Origin: Clitoria ternatea
Taxonomy: Eukaryota; Streptophyta; Magnoliopsida; Fabales; Fabaceae
DNA: 64,000 nucleotides
Assembly (NCBI GenBank): GCA_037962975.1
Contig: CM075676.1
Location: 90,652,001 to 90,716,000, forward strand
Reading direction: 5' to 3'
Of this stretch, positions 44,770-56,814 are shown one piece after another (the stretch's first letter is position 1; each line of letters opens with the position of its first letter). A program made the translations under genes and the position numbers. Below the pieces are notes generated by a model. The model was not told the DNA's origin. It searched no databases and saw only the letters and a list, made by a program, of their open reading frames with translations.

Positions 44770-47319
44770 GTGGAGTCTACTTACTTCATGCTAATACAAC
44801 ACAAAATGAAAGGTCGAGATGTGATAGCCAAACTTCAAGGCATACAGTGGTTTAATTTTTGTATGAACAAACAGCCATACTTACCATCAATGGTGCTTGA
44901 GTTTTGGAAGTCTACTCAGGCTGATAAGAACGTTTCATCGTCTATAAAACCCTTAAGGGTAAAAGGGTAAAAATTTCTAAAGACGTTATCACCACCGCCT
45001 GTGACTACACCAATGAATGAATGATGTATGTCGATGACTATGAAGGACCATAGTCATTACGTCTGAGATGAACCAGACTCTATGGGAAAGCCACCCCCTT
45101 AAGCAAGACATCTAGGTCTCTGGTCCCTAAAGTGAAGATACTACACCTGTTGATGAGGCAAATCTTTTATCCAAGGAAGAGTGCCAAGGGCACTAGCACA
45201 AAGCTAGATCGGTTCTGCATGTTCAACATGATGCAAAAGCAGAAGGTGAACTTGCCAAATGTCATCGTGACATACATGATATCCTCCCTGGGGAAGAACT
45301 AGAAGAAAATCCCTTACCCAACCATTTTGAGCAAAATCTTTGCTTTGAAGAATGCTTATATGGGCTCCTTCCAAGATCTAAGGGTCTACAATGCTCTATT
45401 CACCAATGAGGCACCATTCTCTTTGATGCTCACCCCAGAGGCGCAGTTTGGCACTACTAAAAATTTTAGTGTAAAGAGGAAAGTTGTGGCTGACCTAGAC
45501 CAACCTAAGGCGGTTATGAAGAAGCCAAGGTCTGTCAAACCTACAAGAATGATTAGGCGTGAAGCTTCAGTCTCTCCAATGAAGGTTGTTCCTATTTCAA
45601 TCCAAAGCGCCCCCTTTACAGCCTTGGTATCTGTTACTATTACTGTTGCTGCACCAATTATTGAGATCATTAAGTCTTCAAACTCAAATGATAACAAGCC
45701 CATCGGGCCAAGACTGAAGGCTTTACCTACACCTCTTATTCACACTCCATCAGAAAGATGAGGTGACGTCAAGTTTACCAGAACTAAGTGTGAAGTCGTC
45801 ATTACCGAGAAGAAGCTATAGAAGTTTATTAAAAAATATACGAAGAAGTTTCCTTTGGTCAACACCAAAAATTAGTTTGTGTTTGATTGAAAAGAAAAGT
45901 ATAGGTTCTATGCCAAACAACATAAGGAAAAGAAGAAGAATGAAGAAGAAGCAGTTATCTGTCTCAAAGTCTTCATCTGTTACACCTTCTCTTACCCCAA
46001 ACTAATCTCCTTCACCAGCTCTTTTTGCTTTACTCTCTTTACCCAACCTTCTCAACCCCTTCAATTTGACTTTTTTATCCATCATCCCTTAGTCTCCACC
46101 ACCCATAAAAGAGAAACCTTTTCTTTCTCCGAGACCTCACAAACCCAACCCTACAAAATTTATAAACCTAATACCCTTCAAGAGTCACTACATTTCCTTC
46201 CCCCCGGACACCATAAAAAGTTATCCCACATCTCTCCTTATCATCCCTCACCTCCACCCAAACCTCATGGGTTTATCTTACTCAGCTTGGTTACCCCTGG
46301 ATTGGAGCATCTTGTTCTCAATAAGGATGATTTAGAGAAGATCTTCATCTTCACCAATCCTGTTTGCACATCCCCTACCTACAGAAGAAGCCTTATCCAA
46401 TCCTCTCTTGTTATCCACGGAAGATGCCACCATGATCCACCATCTGCGTCTAGAGCAACGAAAGATTCTCTTTGACTAATAATAGGTCTAGTTTCCTCCC
46501 AGACATCATCTCCTCGGTTTCATCAAGTTAAGCATGAATATCTAGGTAGCTATCGATAGGCTTTGTCCTCCTCTGAGATTCTTTTCAAAAGAAAGGAAGA
46601 ATATTCCCTAGCCTGGGAAGTCTGGTCCTCCTCCATCACTATGGAATAAACCTAGACCAAAGAAGCTGACCAATGTTGAGTTGAAGAAATATCTGACTGC
46701 CCCTGAGCCAAATGAAAAGCATGCCAGATATCTATGGAATCATTACCTATAGTTCATAAGACAACAAGGCAGTTGCTCCCATTCCCCATATGCTAAGTTC
46801 TATATTGGATCATTCTGGAATGATCGAGGTCGTCTATTTAAGCAAAATGTGTTCTCCTATGCTGACCTTGGTGATCTTGTGGTGCCCCAGTCTGTCCTTC
46901 TTTAATCATATTCTCTTTCTTTCAGCATTGCTTGCTTTTAATGTGGGAGTTTACTCATCGTCTCACAAGGTCTGTATGATTTGTGGTTGTGCTTTGAGTT
47001 GTGTCACTGTCTCTTTCTCTCAGACTCCTATGGCGCTATCAGGTTAATCAAACTCTTCGGGTTGAAGCACCGCAAGACATTTAACAGACTCAAGCTTGCC
47101 TTCAGTTTCTCTACCACCTCGACTCTTTCAACCTTTACCACTTTCTTGATATACCTCATCCATTGTACTTTATCCCTGAAGACTTTCACTTCTAGGATCA
47201 TGTATTGGACCTTGTTGATCATAATTTCTAGCTTCATTGTGAAATTCAACGTGTCCGCAGAGTCAAATGACTCTGTGATATCCCTGTTTTTGTTGATATC
47301 AAAAATGGGAGAAGAGTAA
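44770..47319 (+). pseudogene. Decayed plant-transposon-type protein
   Basis: Fragments in shifting frames: MESTYFMLIQHKMKGRDVI and PSMVLEFWKS (44770-44970), ISKDVITTACDY after a frameshift near 44970, TSTKLDRFCMFNMMQKQKVN near 45200, then a longer frame 45327-45761 (SKIFALKNAYMGSFQDLRVY). The pattern LEF...RVKG..ISKDVIT resembles MEFYS...VRGRHITYDRDTI in the intact 435-residue ORF at 53296-54603, so both probably belong to the 'putative plant transposon protein' family. Later frames (45763-47319) are Ser/Pro-rich, then hydrophobic, with several stops. Function is unknown. Confidence 0.5.
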
Positions 47320-47897
47320 ATAAGTCTTTTATATGTTAAGTCTATAATAAGTCTTGTAATAAGTCAAGTCTATTAGGTGTTAGAACTATTTTAAGGAGTC
47401 CTTTAATTATTCTTTTGTTATTAATAAAAAGTTTATTTTATTCCTTATATGTCTCTTGTATTTTCTTATAATTATTTGTATATATGCTATAATATAAATA
47501 AAATGGATCTATTTGTATAAGTTTTTATGCTATGATATAAATAAAATGGATTTGTCTGCTCTGATCTGATCATAAGTTATTAATAGAAGTCTGTATTGCA
47601 TATTTGCTCTGATCTTTTTCTTAAATCTTCATTTCTTTATGCTCTAATATAACATGGTTTTTTTGCTCTAATCAAAATCTGTTGATTACATGTCTGTTTC
47701 CATTAAATCTTATTTAATCAAGTGATTTAATGTTTTTGACAACATATGTTCAAGTTTGATGGCCTCTCTGAAATATTTTATTTATCACAAACTCTATCAA
47801 ATTTTAATGTTTCCAACTTTTATTGATCTGAGGGAGAGCCAAAGTGAAAGCTCTCTCTAAAACTCTATTTAATAAAAGACTTGATGTTTGTTATCAA

Positions 47898-47912
47898 CAA
47901 ATAGAGGGAGAT
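47898..47912 (+). promoter_or_regulatory. Polypurine tract of the Copia-like element
   Basis: Purine-rich caaatagagggagat stands directly before the LTR start tgttagaactaag. Confidence 0.6.
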
Positions 47913-48577
47913 TGTTAGAACTAAGTCTGTTTTATAAAGGACTTTAGAGAATTTAAATATTATTTTATGGTTTAATTAAATAAAGTCTGTTTGAGTGTTA
48001 TTTAATCCTTTTACTTAAGTGTTTTAGAATGCTAAGTGTGGGATGCATAAGTTATAACTCAAAGGGGGAGTCCATCATTCAAAGTCTGCGTAGGAGTACT
48101 TCAAAATATTTCAAATCTGTCTTAGCCTAAGTCTACATGGAACCAGTTCAAAATATTGCAAGTCTGTCTTTACCCTAAGTCTGAGTTAAAGACAACGATT
48201 AAAAGAAATTTCTCTAAGTTACGTGTCCCAGACTTGAGTCTGTTGAGTCATATTCTTCCAACACATTATCTTTCCAGACTCAACATCCTTCTCTCTCATA
48301 TGATCAAGTTCCAAGACATACCAGACACAGATATTTCAAGACAAAAGAACGAATCTCTAATTCTGAATTAGAATATACAAGGCTATCTTAATGATAAACT
48401 CTTTCAGTTTAAGTCTGTTCCAACCTTGAAATAAACAACAAGATAACTCTGAGAGGAACAAATGCTCGCATGGGAAGAAATCAATGAAGCTACTCTTAAC
48501 ACTTCATAAAGTTATCAACATGTTGCACTTAAGTCAGAAGGCTTCAGAAGGTCAAATGAGATACTCTATCTCTTACG
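47913..48577 (+). repeat. Copia-like 3' LTR, left part
   Basis: Starts tgttagaactaagtctgttt. It matches 44163 onward and, further in, copy A at 8575-9290. It breaks at TTACG (48573-48577), where the solo LTR is inserted, and resumes at 49841. Confidence 0.65.
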
Positions 48578-49840
48578 TGTTGGTGTATGCACTACGAGCT
48601 ATTAATGTATCAATTTTAACTTATTAATAAAATTAGTATTTTCAGTTTTAAACAAATGCTATTTATCCTGGAATAATAGGTCATATGAGAATTATTCCTA
48701 AAACGTCCCTAATCAAGTATTTACATGGGGACATGTAAATACATTAAGATTAGTGTGTGAATGTACTGATGATTTGATCTCACAAATCATGGATATATGA
48801 TATCAAGTCTTTACACGGGTACACGTTAAGAGTAATGTTGTACTGGACAGACCCACCATGAGAACGTTGCATGGATTGTTACATGAGTGTCATAAATGGT
48901 TCTCAATGTGATAATGGTATGTAGTCCTTCGACCTAAAGTCACTACGATTCCTACATAAGGAGTTTATTGTTTTAATACAATCAAACGTTATCTGTAATA
49001 AGATGACCATAAATATTGTGATTAGGCAATAGATAAATTATGCAGAGGGATGTGAGTGATGTAGATGGAATTTGTCTCTCCTATGTGATAGGAGTGATAT
49101 CTATGGGCCACTTGATGGAGTGAGACTAATGAAATGCAAGGCCATGCTAGGACGAATAAATATTAGATATTTATTCTATAAAGTCTACTCTGGTATCAAG
49201 TAAAATGAATTGGGCCATACAAGGATGACGACGACCATGCCTTGGGCCCAATTAGATATCGTGACAAAAGGAATAGATATATAAAATAATTATCACTTAT
49301 AGGTCATGTCGATGATAAATAATATTCAGACATAATGATGTATTGCTAGATACCGCTCTTATTTTATATTAATAATAAAATAGTTTATTATTAATATAAC
49401 CGAATATTTTACCTATAGGGTCACACACATAGAGTAAGCCCACCAGAGGATAGTTTTATTTTAGTTGGACTGAAAATAAAACTATTTGGGCCTAACTCAT
49501 TTAGAATGAGTCAGGAACCCAATGTTTAATGAGAGCTCAGGTCAAGACCTAAGCCTATATATAAAGCATGAGATGCTCATAGACTGCTGCTCAGAAATTA
49601 GATTACACTAAAATTCCGTACTAGCATTTAGATCGTTAGTTTTCTGGTGGGAGTACTCGTGTGGACTCCTAAGGGCGAAGCTACAATTGCTTCGATCGAG
49701 GATCTTGTTCTGCGTCTACAAGAGGTAAACCCTAATTAAAATTTTAATTTAGCATAATGCTTTGAGACATACGTGTTTGCAATTCTTTCTTGGGAATCCT
49801 TTGTGTTTCCGCTGCCTGACCCTAATAGGATTCCCTAACA
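48578..49840 (+). mobile_element. Solo LTR, 1,263 bp
   Basis: Begins tgttggtgtatgc, ends ttccctaaca and is flanked by the perfect duplication TTACG (48573-48577 and 49841-49845). The related copy A near 9180 reads straight through this point, so the empty site is known. There is no internal coding region, as expected after recombination between two LTRs. The plus strand is the likely orientation. Confidence 0.85.
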
Positions 49841-50441
49841 TTACGATAGACAAAAGATAACAAAAATGAGACTTTCTCTTCGCACGATTTGAGGCACCCT
49901 ATTTTCGTGTAATTCTTATCTATACTTAAAGCAAACCTTGTCCTCATCTTTTCCCTGGTGCTTCATCAGATTCAAATGGCTACCTCTTCACTAATGAAAC
50001 AATGACGACTACTTACAAAATATGCCAAAACAAAGAGACCCAGCCTTTGGATTATAAATATCAAAGGTTCAAAAACAGAGATGGAAGACAACATGAACTC
50101 ATACTTTATAAACACTATTTCTTGTAGTTACATTCTATATTTTTTCAGCATATATTTGTTATACCCTTTCTCTCTAAATACTTTATACTTAGTTAGGTCT
50201 GGTGTGTTAACCAGACTTAGTTTCTTACGGGAAACACTCTTGACCTGAAGAGGCTTTTGAAAGAATACTTGGGTTTGAGTCAGGAGTGGCTTGTTGAAAG
50301 AATATTTGAGATTAAGCCAGAAGTGGCTAGATTTAAAAATACTTGAGGTATAACAATGCTGTTTATGTAAAAGGATTTTTACATAGTGAAAAGCCTTCAA
50401 ACAAAAGGGACTGGACGTAGCTTTAACGTTTGGAGGAGAAC
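49841..50441 (+). repeat. Copia-like LTR right part and repeat segment Y
   Basis: 49846-49960 continues the LTR-like repeat (cgcacgatttgaggcaccct) shared with 9218. From about 50130 it matches segment Y at 43150-43470. It ends at AGAAC (50437-50441), the left target duplication of the Athila-like element. Confidence 0.6.
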
Positions 50442-52011
50442 TGTTACCCCGGCGACAGAGTCTCAACCGTTCGTTTCCACCACCGGGTTTGTTAATTGGC
50501 AAGCGCACCAATCGTTTGTAGTTTTCAAAATTTAGATATCGTTCCACTGGGATTGAAAGTCCAATAACAACAGTAATTTTCTATTTACAATGGTAAATGT
50601 GAAGAAAGTTATAGACAAAAGAATGATTTATATACAATTTATACAATATTCACAGGATAGCATGATTGAATGGTTCATAAGATAAAAATAAAATAAAATC
50701 TATCTAAAAAGTTGAGTTGTAATCTTAGAATAGGTAAGATACTTGAGATAAACACAGATAAACGAATTATGTTGGAAATTGGATCCCTAATCTAGAATAA
50801 CAATGAGGAACTCAAGACATGCATATTTAATCATCAAGTTTCATGTCATTGCAGCTTAAATTCATTATAACCGATCCCTCGTGATATAAATTCTAAGAAT
50901 TCACCGTAAAGTCCGATCCCTCGTGAGCTTTCTCAGTAAAAACTTGCATTAAGACCTGGCCTTATAGCAACAATGGTTAACAACCCCTATAGAATTGAGA
51001 TACCAAGGGTATTCCAACTTTTACTTTCGTCAAAACAAGTTTCAATACGACATAAATAATCATTCTCCCGTTTGACATTTATACTAATAAAACAAGTTTC
51101 AATACACATGAAAATCATTCTCCCGTTTGACGTTCATATTAATAAAAGGTTGAAATACTAACATGGACTTGAATCATAAACATGCAGAGGTCGAATTCAC
51201 AACATTATACTCAATATATTAGTTCACCAATTCCAACATAAACAAATTAGTTACATATGGTGAAAGTAAAAACAACACTTACAGAGTTTGACATTACGAA
51301 GACGATGGGAACTTCACGATACAACGATCATAATACACCAAAACACACTCAAGTATCTAGAAAACTATTCTAGAACTACAACTTGCAAAAGAAGTACTCA
51401 AAGTCGAGCACAAAGAGAGAAGAGAAGAGAATAGAATGGAATGGGATGGGATGGAATGGTGTTGGATGGCCCTATTTATAGGGCTGAGCAAAGGTGCTGA
51501 CGCTACGCGTCCGTGTGACGCTACGCGTCACACTCTTGACTCAGCCTCCATTAAATACTTAATAATGGCCACTTCAAATAATTAATCTTGATCATGCTTG
51601 GCCACATAGACATGTTTCCACCGAGTTTTGGCCTTTCATGCTGATTGGGGTGACCCTTGGTGCTGAGTGGAGTGCCCATTATTGGGTCCAAATGGGGTGG
51701 TTGGCCAAAGTGGAGGTGGAGACCACGCAGCACTGACGCTATGTGTGGATGTGACGCGTAGCGTCAGCATCAAAATTCAGAGTCCACGCTACGCGTGAGA
51801 TTGATGCTACACGTCAGCTCCTCCAGTGTAATTTTCTCTTGATTTCTTAACTTTTTCACTGCAAAACTAGAGAAAATTGATCAAGGGCAGATTATTTCCA
51901 ACAACATCCATTTATTGAATTTAAAGCCTAATTTTCTCACAAATTAAACTAATTTTTATAATTTTTATGAAATTTTTATTAAAAGATTTATTGTAAATTT
52001 GAGGACTAACA
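50442..52011 (-). repeat. Athila-like element, 3' LTR
   Basis: 1,570 bp, about 98% identical to 59804-61372. It contains several copies of GACGCTACGCGT or close variants near 51500-51535 and 51730-51825. Confidence 0.92.
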
Positions 52012-52027
52012 AATACCCCCAACTTGA
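52012..52027 (-). promoter_or_regulatory. Polypurine tract of the Athila-like element
   Basis: On the minus strand tcaagttgggggtatt directly precedes the 3' LTR, a form common in Athila elements. A second copy of the same core lies at 52520-52536. Confidence 0.75.
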
Positions 52028-53295
52028 GACATTGCTCGTCCTCAAGCAAGAGAGAAAAATAAGAAAAATAAAAATTTGGAATCAAATTTTTGAGTTAGTC
52101 CGAGAATTTACAACAAAAAGTAATTTTCACAATTTGACCAATTTTGTAATAATCAAAAATTAGTATCAAGTATAACAAAGGCTTAATGATAAAATTTATT
52201 TACAATATTCTATTAACAATCACGCAGATTTTCAGGCTTACCTCACAGGTGTTTATCTCTATGTAATAGGTAACCTGTTTCACTCAATCAATCATAAGAT
52301 CAAACAAATTTAACTTTGTTTGTCATCTAATCAATGGTTATTTATATAGAATTAATTCAGAAATCACAAGGTCTTTTCACAGGTTGTAATGAGGCTTGGC
52401 TTACAAGAATCAATGGTTTTTCTTGGAATTCAAAAACCTGAAATCATAAAAGAGCATTTTATAATTTTTTTAGGTTTTCTCTTGACCCAAACTCTTATTT
52501 CTTTTGTTTGATGAAAAATAAATACCCCCAACTTGATTCTTTTTACTATTTTTAACTTTTCTTTTTCATACTTTATTTTTTTCTGAAAAAAATCAAGTTG
52601 CTTATTTTCAATCCCCATTTTTGTGAGAACATTCAAAATATTTTTCATTTACTTCAATTGCTCTTTTAATCAATCAAGTATAGGGAATGGTAAAAACAGA
52701 TTTAGGTTTAAAGGTACCAAAGAATTTATTTTAGGCTCAATTTGGCTTTCAAAGGATAAAATAATTTTTACCAAGGTAAGCTGTTTGGCCCAATGTCTTT
52801 TTCACCAAAAATGTGCCTTGCTCATTTTCCTGAATTTTCTGTACAACAACACAAATCAAAGATTAAAGCAAAATCAATTTGAATTGAAAATATGTCGATT
52901 AAACCCTCAAGTATATAAAAAGATATCTCTCTGCTCACCGGGTTATTAAAATTTGCTTGATGATTAATAAACTTATTGTAATTAAATTTATCAAAATTCC
53001 TAAGTTATAAAAGAATTAATAATTGATTTTACAAAATTAAGTTTCATTGTGTAAAAACTCTAAGTGTATAAATTAACTTACTAACAAAAAATTTGATTGA
53101 TTTATTAAAAGATAAATTATATATATATATATTATTTTTATTTTTTTTAAGATTTTTTGAATAGAATATGCAAAAACGTAAAAACACACCATACAATAAA
53201 AAAATACCATAATATAAAGTGTAAATGTAAAATGTAAATATAAACTAAAAACAACTGTACTCAAAGTAAATGGAAGAAATAAGAAGATGGCATCA
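52028..53295. other. Non-coding region between the 435-aa ORF and the 3' LTR
   Basis: AT-rich, no conserved protein. It includes a second polypurine-like core at 52520-52536 and a TA run near 53117-53131. Confidence 0.5.
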
Positions 53296-54603
53296 TCAAT
53301 CCTCCATCTGATCATCATCCTGCTCCTCCTCCTCATCATCGCTGTTAGAGTCAGCCTGTGCACCAGACGATCCACCAGTCTTAGGGTAGGTAGGTAAATC
53401 ACCAGGCCAAGCTACATGTGCTGCAAACTCGGCTGGGGTAACATAAGGTGCTCCCTCTCCCTGCAACCTGTACTGATAAAATTCATCGTGAAGATGAATA
53501 TAAGCTCTGTGAGTGGCAGCCATCATCTGCATCATATGCTGATGCTCAAGTGATATCCGGGCAAAGCCCTGTGTAACAGCATCAGTAGATGGAGGCTGCA
53601 CTGGTGGTCTCCTCCTCCTAGGTCTGGGCTGAGCCTGCTGCTCTAGTGGTGGAAGCTCGCACTGCTGGACGAAATAATCTCTGTTCACTAGAACTTTGGG
53701 GACTCTCGTCGAAGAACTAGTGAACTCAGGTGAAGGTATGACGACTCCCTGCCTCCTCAGTAAGGCAGATATGATGAGAGGAAATGGAATGGGGTGGTTC
53801 ACTTTATACCCAATGGCATACAAGTGAATCTGCTCAGATATAAGCTCAGCGATGTCGATGGTATGACCCTGGAGGATAGAAAATAGAAGGTAACAATGCT
53901 CAACTGGAAGAGATGAAAGGTGGGTGACAGGAGTGATGTTATGAAGCATGAGGTGGGACCACGCCTGGGCTATAGGGGTAAGCTGGGTCTTTAAGAGGTT
54001 AGATGGACTCCTTCCAACCCTACTTAGGTTGAAAAAGATCCCATCCTTGCTCAAGAAGTGAGCAACCTCCTCGAGGAAGTATCCTAACTCTCCCTCGACA
54101 ATAATCTTGTTTCTGTTTTCCTTCCAGAAACAAGTGTCATCCTCGGGAGTAGGCTCCCAAGGATTACCCAATAGGGTACTGATAGTGTCCCGGTCATATG
54201 TAATATGCCGGCCCCTCACCCAACTCGTCCGCTGCTGTCTAATGCTCAGTGCGTCCTGGCGAGTCCTAAAAGCATTTGAATAAAACTCCATCACTAAGAT
54301 GGGGTCCCCCTCAGTAGGTAGAGAAAACAGGGGTTCCCATCTCCTATGCTGAATTCCATCCTGAAGCTCAGGGTAATCTCCTGCACTCAAATCAAGAACC
54401 CTCTCCCAGATGAGTCTCTGCCCCTTTATCTTATGAAAGCGGGCCCATTTCGCGTCAGTGCGAAATCTAGTAGGGTCCCTTGGTCCTAACACCTCCTGTC
54501 CCTGAGGATCAGGATCCTCAGAGGTGGTGTCAGTATCCGTGGCCTTCCTCTGTCTTTTAGAGGGACCAGCAGTGGGAATGGATTTCCTTGATGCCATCTG
54601 CAA
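53296..54603 (-). CDS. Putative plant transposon protein, 435 aa
   Basis: An open minus-strand frame; the likely start is MASRKSIPTAGP two codons inside the longest frame. A basic, Ser/Thr-rich N terminus is followed by a conserved helical region (about 50-280): FHKIKGQRLIWERVLDL, VMEFYSNAF, WVRGRHITYDRDTISTLLG, LTPIAQAWSHLMLHNI. Then come a Pro/Arg-rich linker (PRPRRRRPPVQPP), a helical part and a very acidic C terminus (DDEEEEQDDDQ). This fits the 'putative plant transposon protein' family found in Athila-type and other plant elements; its function is unknown. It is the best-kept ORF of this non-autonomous element, with no stop or frameshift. Confidence 0.75.
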   Translation of the reverse strand: MQMASRKSIPTAGPSKRQRKATDTDTTSEDPDPQGQEVLGPRDPTRFRTDAKWARFHKIKGQRLIWERVLDLSAGDYPELQDGIQHRRWEPLFSLPTEGDPILVMEFYSNAFRTRQDALSIRQQRTSWVRGRHITYDRDTISTLLGNPWEPTPEDDTCFWKENRNKIIVEGELGYFLEEVAHFLSKDGIFFNLSRVGRSPSNLLKTQLTPIAQAWSHLMLHNITPVTHLSSLPVEHCYLLFSILQGHTIDIAELISEQIHLYAIGYKVNHPIPFPLIISALLRRQGVVIPSPEFTSSSTRVPKVLVNRDYFVQQCELPPLEQQAQPRPRRRRPPVQPPSTDAVTQGFARISLEHQHMMQMMAATHRAYIHLHDEFYQYRLQGEGAPYVTPAEFAAHVAWPGDLPTYPKTGGSSGAQADSNSDDEEEEQDDDQMED

Positions 54604-55049
54604 AAATAAAAAGTTTCAAAATTAAGCCCACACTTATATACAATCACCCAAATATTTACACACAAATATTTTTAGTTTTTCTAAAGATAAAAATTTACAC
54701 ATGTAATTCACACAATTCAAAACAACATATTTTTGTATTTTTGTGATTGAAAAAGTTAATATGCATATTTTTGGATTTTTTTTGCAATAAAAATTTTCAC
54801 ACAAAATAATATGCATCAACAAATTTTTATATATTTTTAAATTTTTTTTATTAATGCAAGAAAGTATAACAAATACTAAATAGGAAATTATATTAAATTA
54901 AAAGAAAATACAAACAAACTTCAAAAATAGGCATACTGGACTGATTTATTGAAAAAAAAAATAAATACATTCATGAAACAGTAACATCACTCAAAATTTT
55001 AACAAAATTCAAAACAGAGGCTGACGCTACGCGTGTATGGGACGCTACG
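54604..55049. other. AT-rich leader of the 435-aa ORF
   Basis: No coding region recognised. It ends with two GACGCTACG motifs at 55022 and 55041, the second of which was the target of the LTR-like insertion. Confidence 0.45.
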
Positions 55050-55139
55050 TGGAACACCCTCGGTTAGATAAGATAAACAAGGAAATAAGGATGGATGATC
55101 ACCATTTATATCATTGTTACTATTATTATGATTAAGATT

Positions 55140-55172
55140 ATAATTATGATTATGAATATTATTATTATTATG

Positions 55173-55222
<50 letters not shown>
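55140..55222. repeat. (ATT)n microsatellite
   Basis: An imperfect start followed by a long pure ATT run inside the LTR-like insertion. Confidence 0.9.
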
Positions 55223-55223
<1 letters not shown>

Positions 55224-55236
55224 TACTATTAAGCTT

Positions 55237-55640
55237 AATGGATGACTCTGCCGCCTTATTCTCTGCATTTATCTTGCTTTTTATTTCTGTTTATTTATAT
55301 TACAATGGACGGCCCTACCGCCTTATTCCATGTATTTATCTTTCTTTTTATTTCTGTTTATTTATATTATAATGGACGGCCCTGCCGCCTTATTCTATGT
55401 ATTTATCTTTCTTTTTATTTCTGTTTATCTATATTATAATGGACGACTCTGCCGCCTTATTCTTAACATTTTATTTTTATTTAATTTATGTCATTTATTT
55501 TATTGAATATATTGGCTGGCTCTGCCGCCTTATTCTCTGCATTTATCTTTCCTTTTATTTCTGCTTATCTATATTATAATAGACGGCTCTGCCGCCTTAT
55601 TCACTCTATTTATTTTTCCTTTTATTTCATTTTTTTTATA
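55237..55640. repeat. 67-bp tandem repeat, about six units
   Basis: Units begin near 55237, 55304, 55371, 55438, 55511 and 55578. Each has aatggacg, the conserved core CTGCCGCCTTATTC and a T-rich second half (tttatctttctttttatttc). The short plus-strand frames here are by-products of the repeat. Confidence 0.85.
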
Positions 55641-56814
55641 ACAAACGATGCCTTATTATTATTATTATTATTCTTGTAACTAATATTATTATTTAAGTTA
55701 TGAATAATAAAATAAGGAATAAACTACTTATTCTTTAAATGAAGCATTATTTTAGCCAAGATATAACTGATATATTTTCTTGAATAATAATAAATAAAAT
55801 AATAAAAATAATTTACAACGTCTTAAAAACTGGTGGACCTAACAACATGAGTATTACGAGGCTGGAATCACATAGATACCCAGGGATCAAAGTAATGATA
55901 AAACTTAAATAATGCACTTTGCATCATGAAAATATTTTTGAAGGAGAAAAATTATCTAGAGCATACACCTGGTACGCTGGAGGACATTCACGTTCGATCT
56001 CCATGAAGATCTTGGGAGTACAATTGGAACGGAAACCCAATAGCATCAGAGTCGCGCCTGATAGCCGGGTGAGACGATGCAATTCTAGTGTACTTTGACT
56101 AAATGACGGAGTGTAACTATGATCGTAGGGATCCAAGTTCCAAAGAAAAATATATATATCAATGATGAGAACCAACGAGTTCATTTGTACCTTATGAAAA
56201 TGGGAGCTTGGGCGGACCCTGATCGCTCTAGAATGGAATGGAGAAATTCCAAAGAATAAGATGAAGATGAATTGATTTATTGGGCCCACATGCATCATGA
56301 GACTTAATTAAGATAAATCATAATAAACCCTACTCATGCATTTCCATGAAAATGTTTGATTGTTATAGTTATAAATATGTTAATTGCATGAATTATGTGA
56401 TATTATCTGTTAACTGGATTATGTCCGCACTGGGTAACCTTCAGGGTCTTGGGTTATACTCACCCTTACTGTTGACAATTTTCAGAGGAATTAGGAAATC
56501 AAGAACTCGAGTATGAAGAACCGCAATATGCTGAACCCACTGAGAATGATCATTAAAAATAGAATATATGTAGTTGGATATTTATGGATGACTGTATTAA
56601 TATTTAAGGGTGCCTGCGTGCCCCAATCTGTTAAGAATACAATTACTTACAGTTTGTGAATGACTATGTGATTTATCTACTATTTGTTTCCACTGATCTG
56701 CCATTATATCATTTTAAAAAAAAATATTTCACTTTTTCTAAAAACTGTTAACACTCTTAGTTAAATAGGATGATCCTATAGAAGGGTTTGTCTTATCTAA
56801 CCGAGGGTGTTACA

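Larger units (their letters stand above)
44163..47912 (+). mobile_element. Decayed Copia-like LTR element, 5' LTR and internal part
   Basis: A 5' LTR-like copy starts tgttagaaccaagtctgt at 44163 and matches the copy at 47913 for about 400 bp. The internal part ends in a purine tract (caaatagagggaga) directly before the second copy, a layout typical of plant Copia (SIRE-like) elements. No gag, integrase or reverse transcriptase was found. The only coding trace is the decayed plant-transposon-type ORF at 44770-47319. Its 3' LTR begins at 47913 and is split by two later insertions. Confidence 0.55.
55050..56814 (-). mobile_element. LTR-like insertion with long inverted ends, 1,765 bp
   Basis: On the minus strand it starts TGTAACACCCTCGG, and its plus-strand left end is tggaacaccctcgg. 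The first 26 bp or so are inverted copies of each other (core CACCCTCGGTTAGATAAG). Flanks are CTACG (55045-55049) and TTACG (56815-56819), a 5-bp duplication with one C/T change. TG...CA ends and a 5-bp duplication suggest a solo LTR of a gypsy element; a TIR element is the alternative. Inside are (ATT)n and a 67-bp tandem repeat but no conserved protein. Confidence 0.65.

Noticed and set aside
55242..55679. Several plus-strand hydrophobic short frames
   Set aside because: By-products of the 67-bp tandem repeat.
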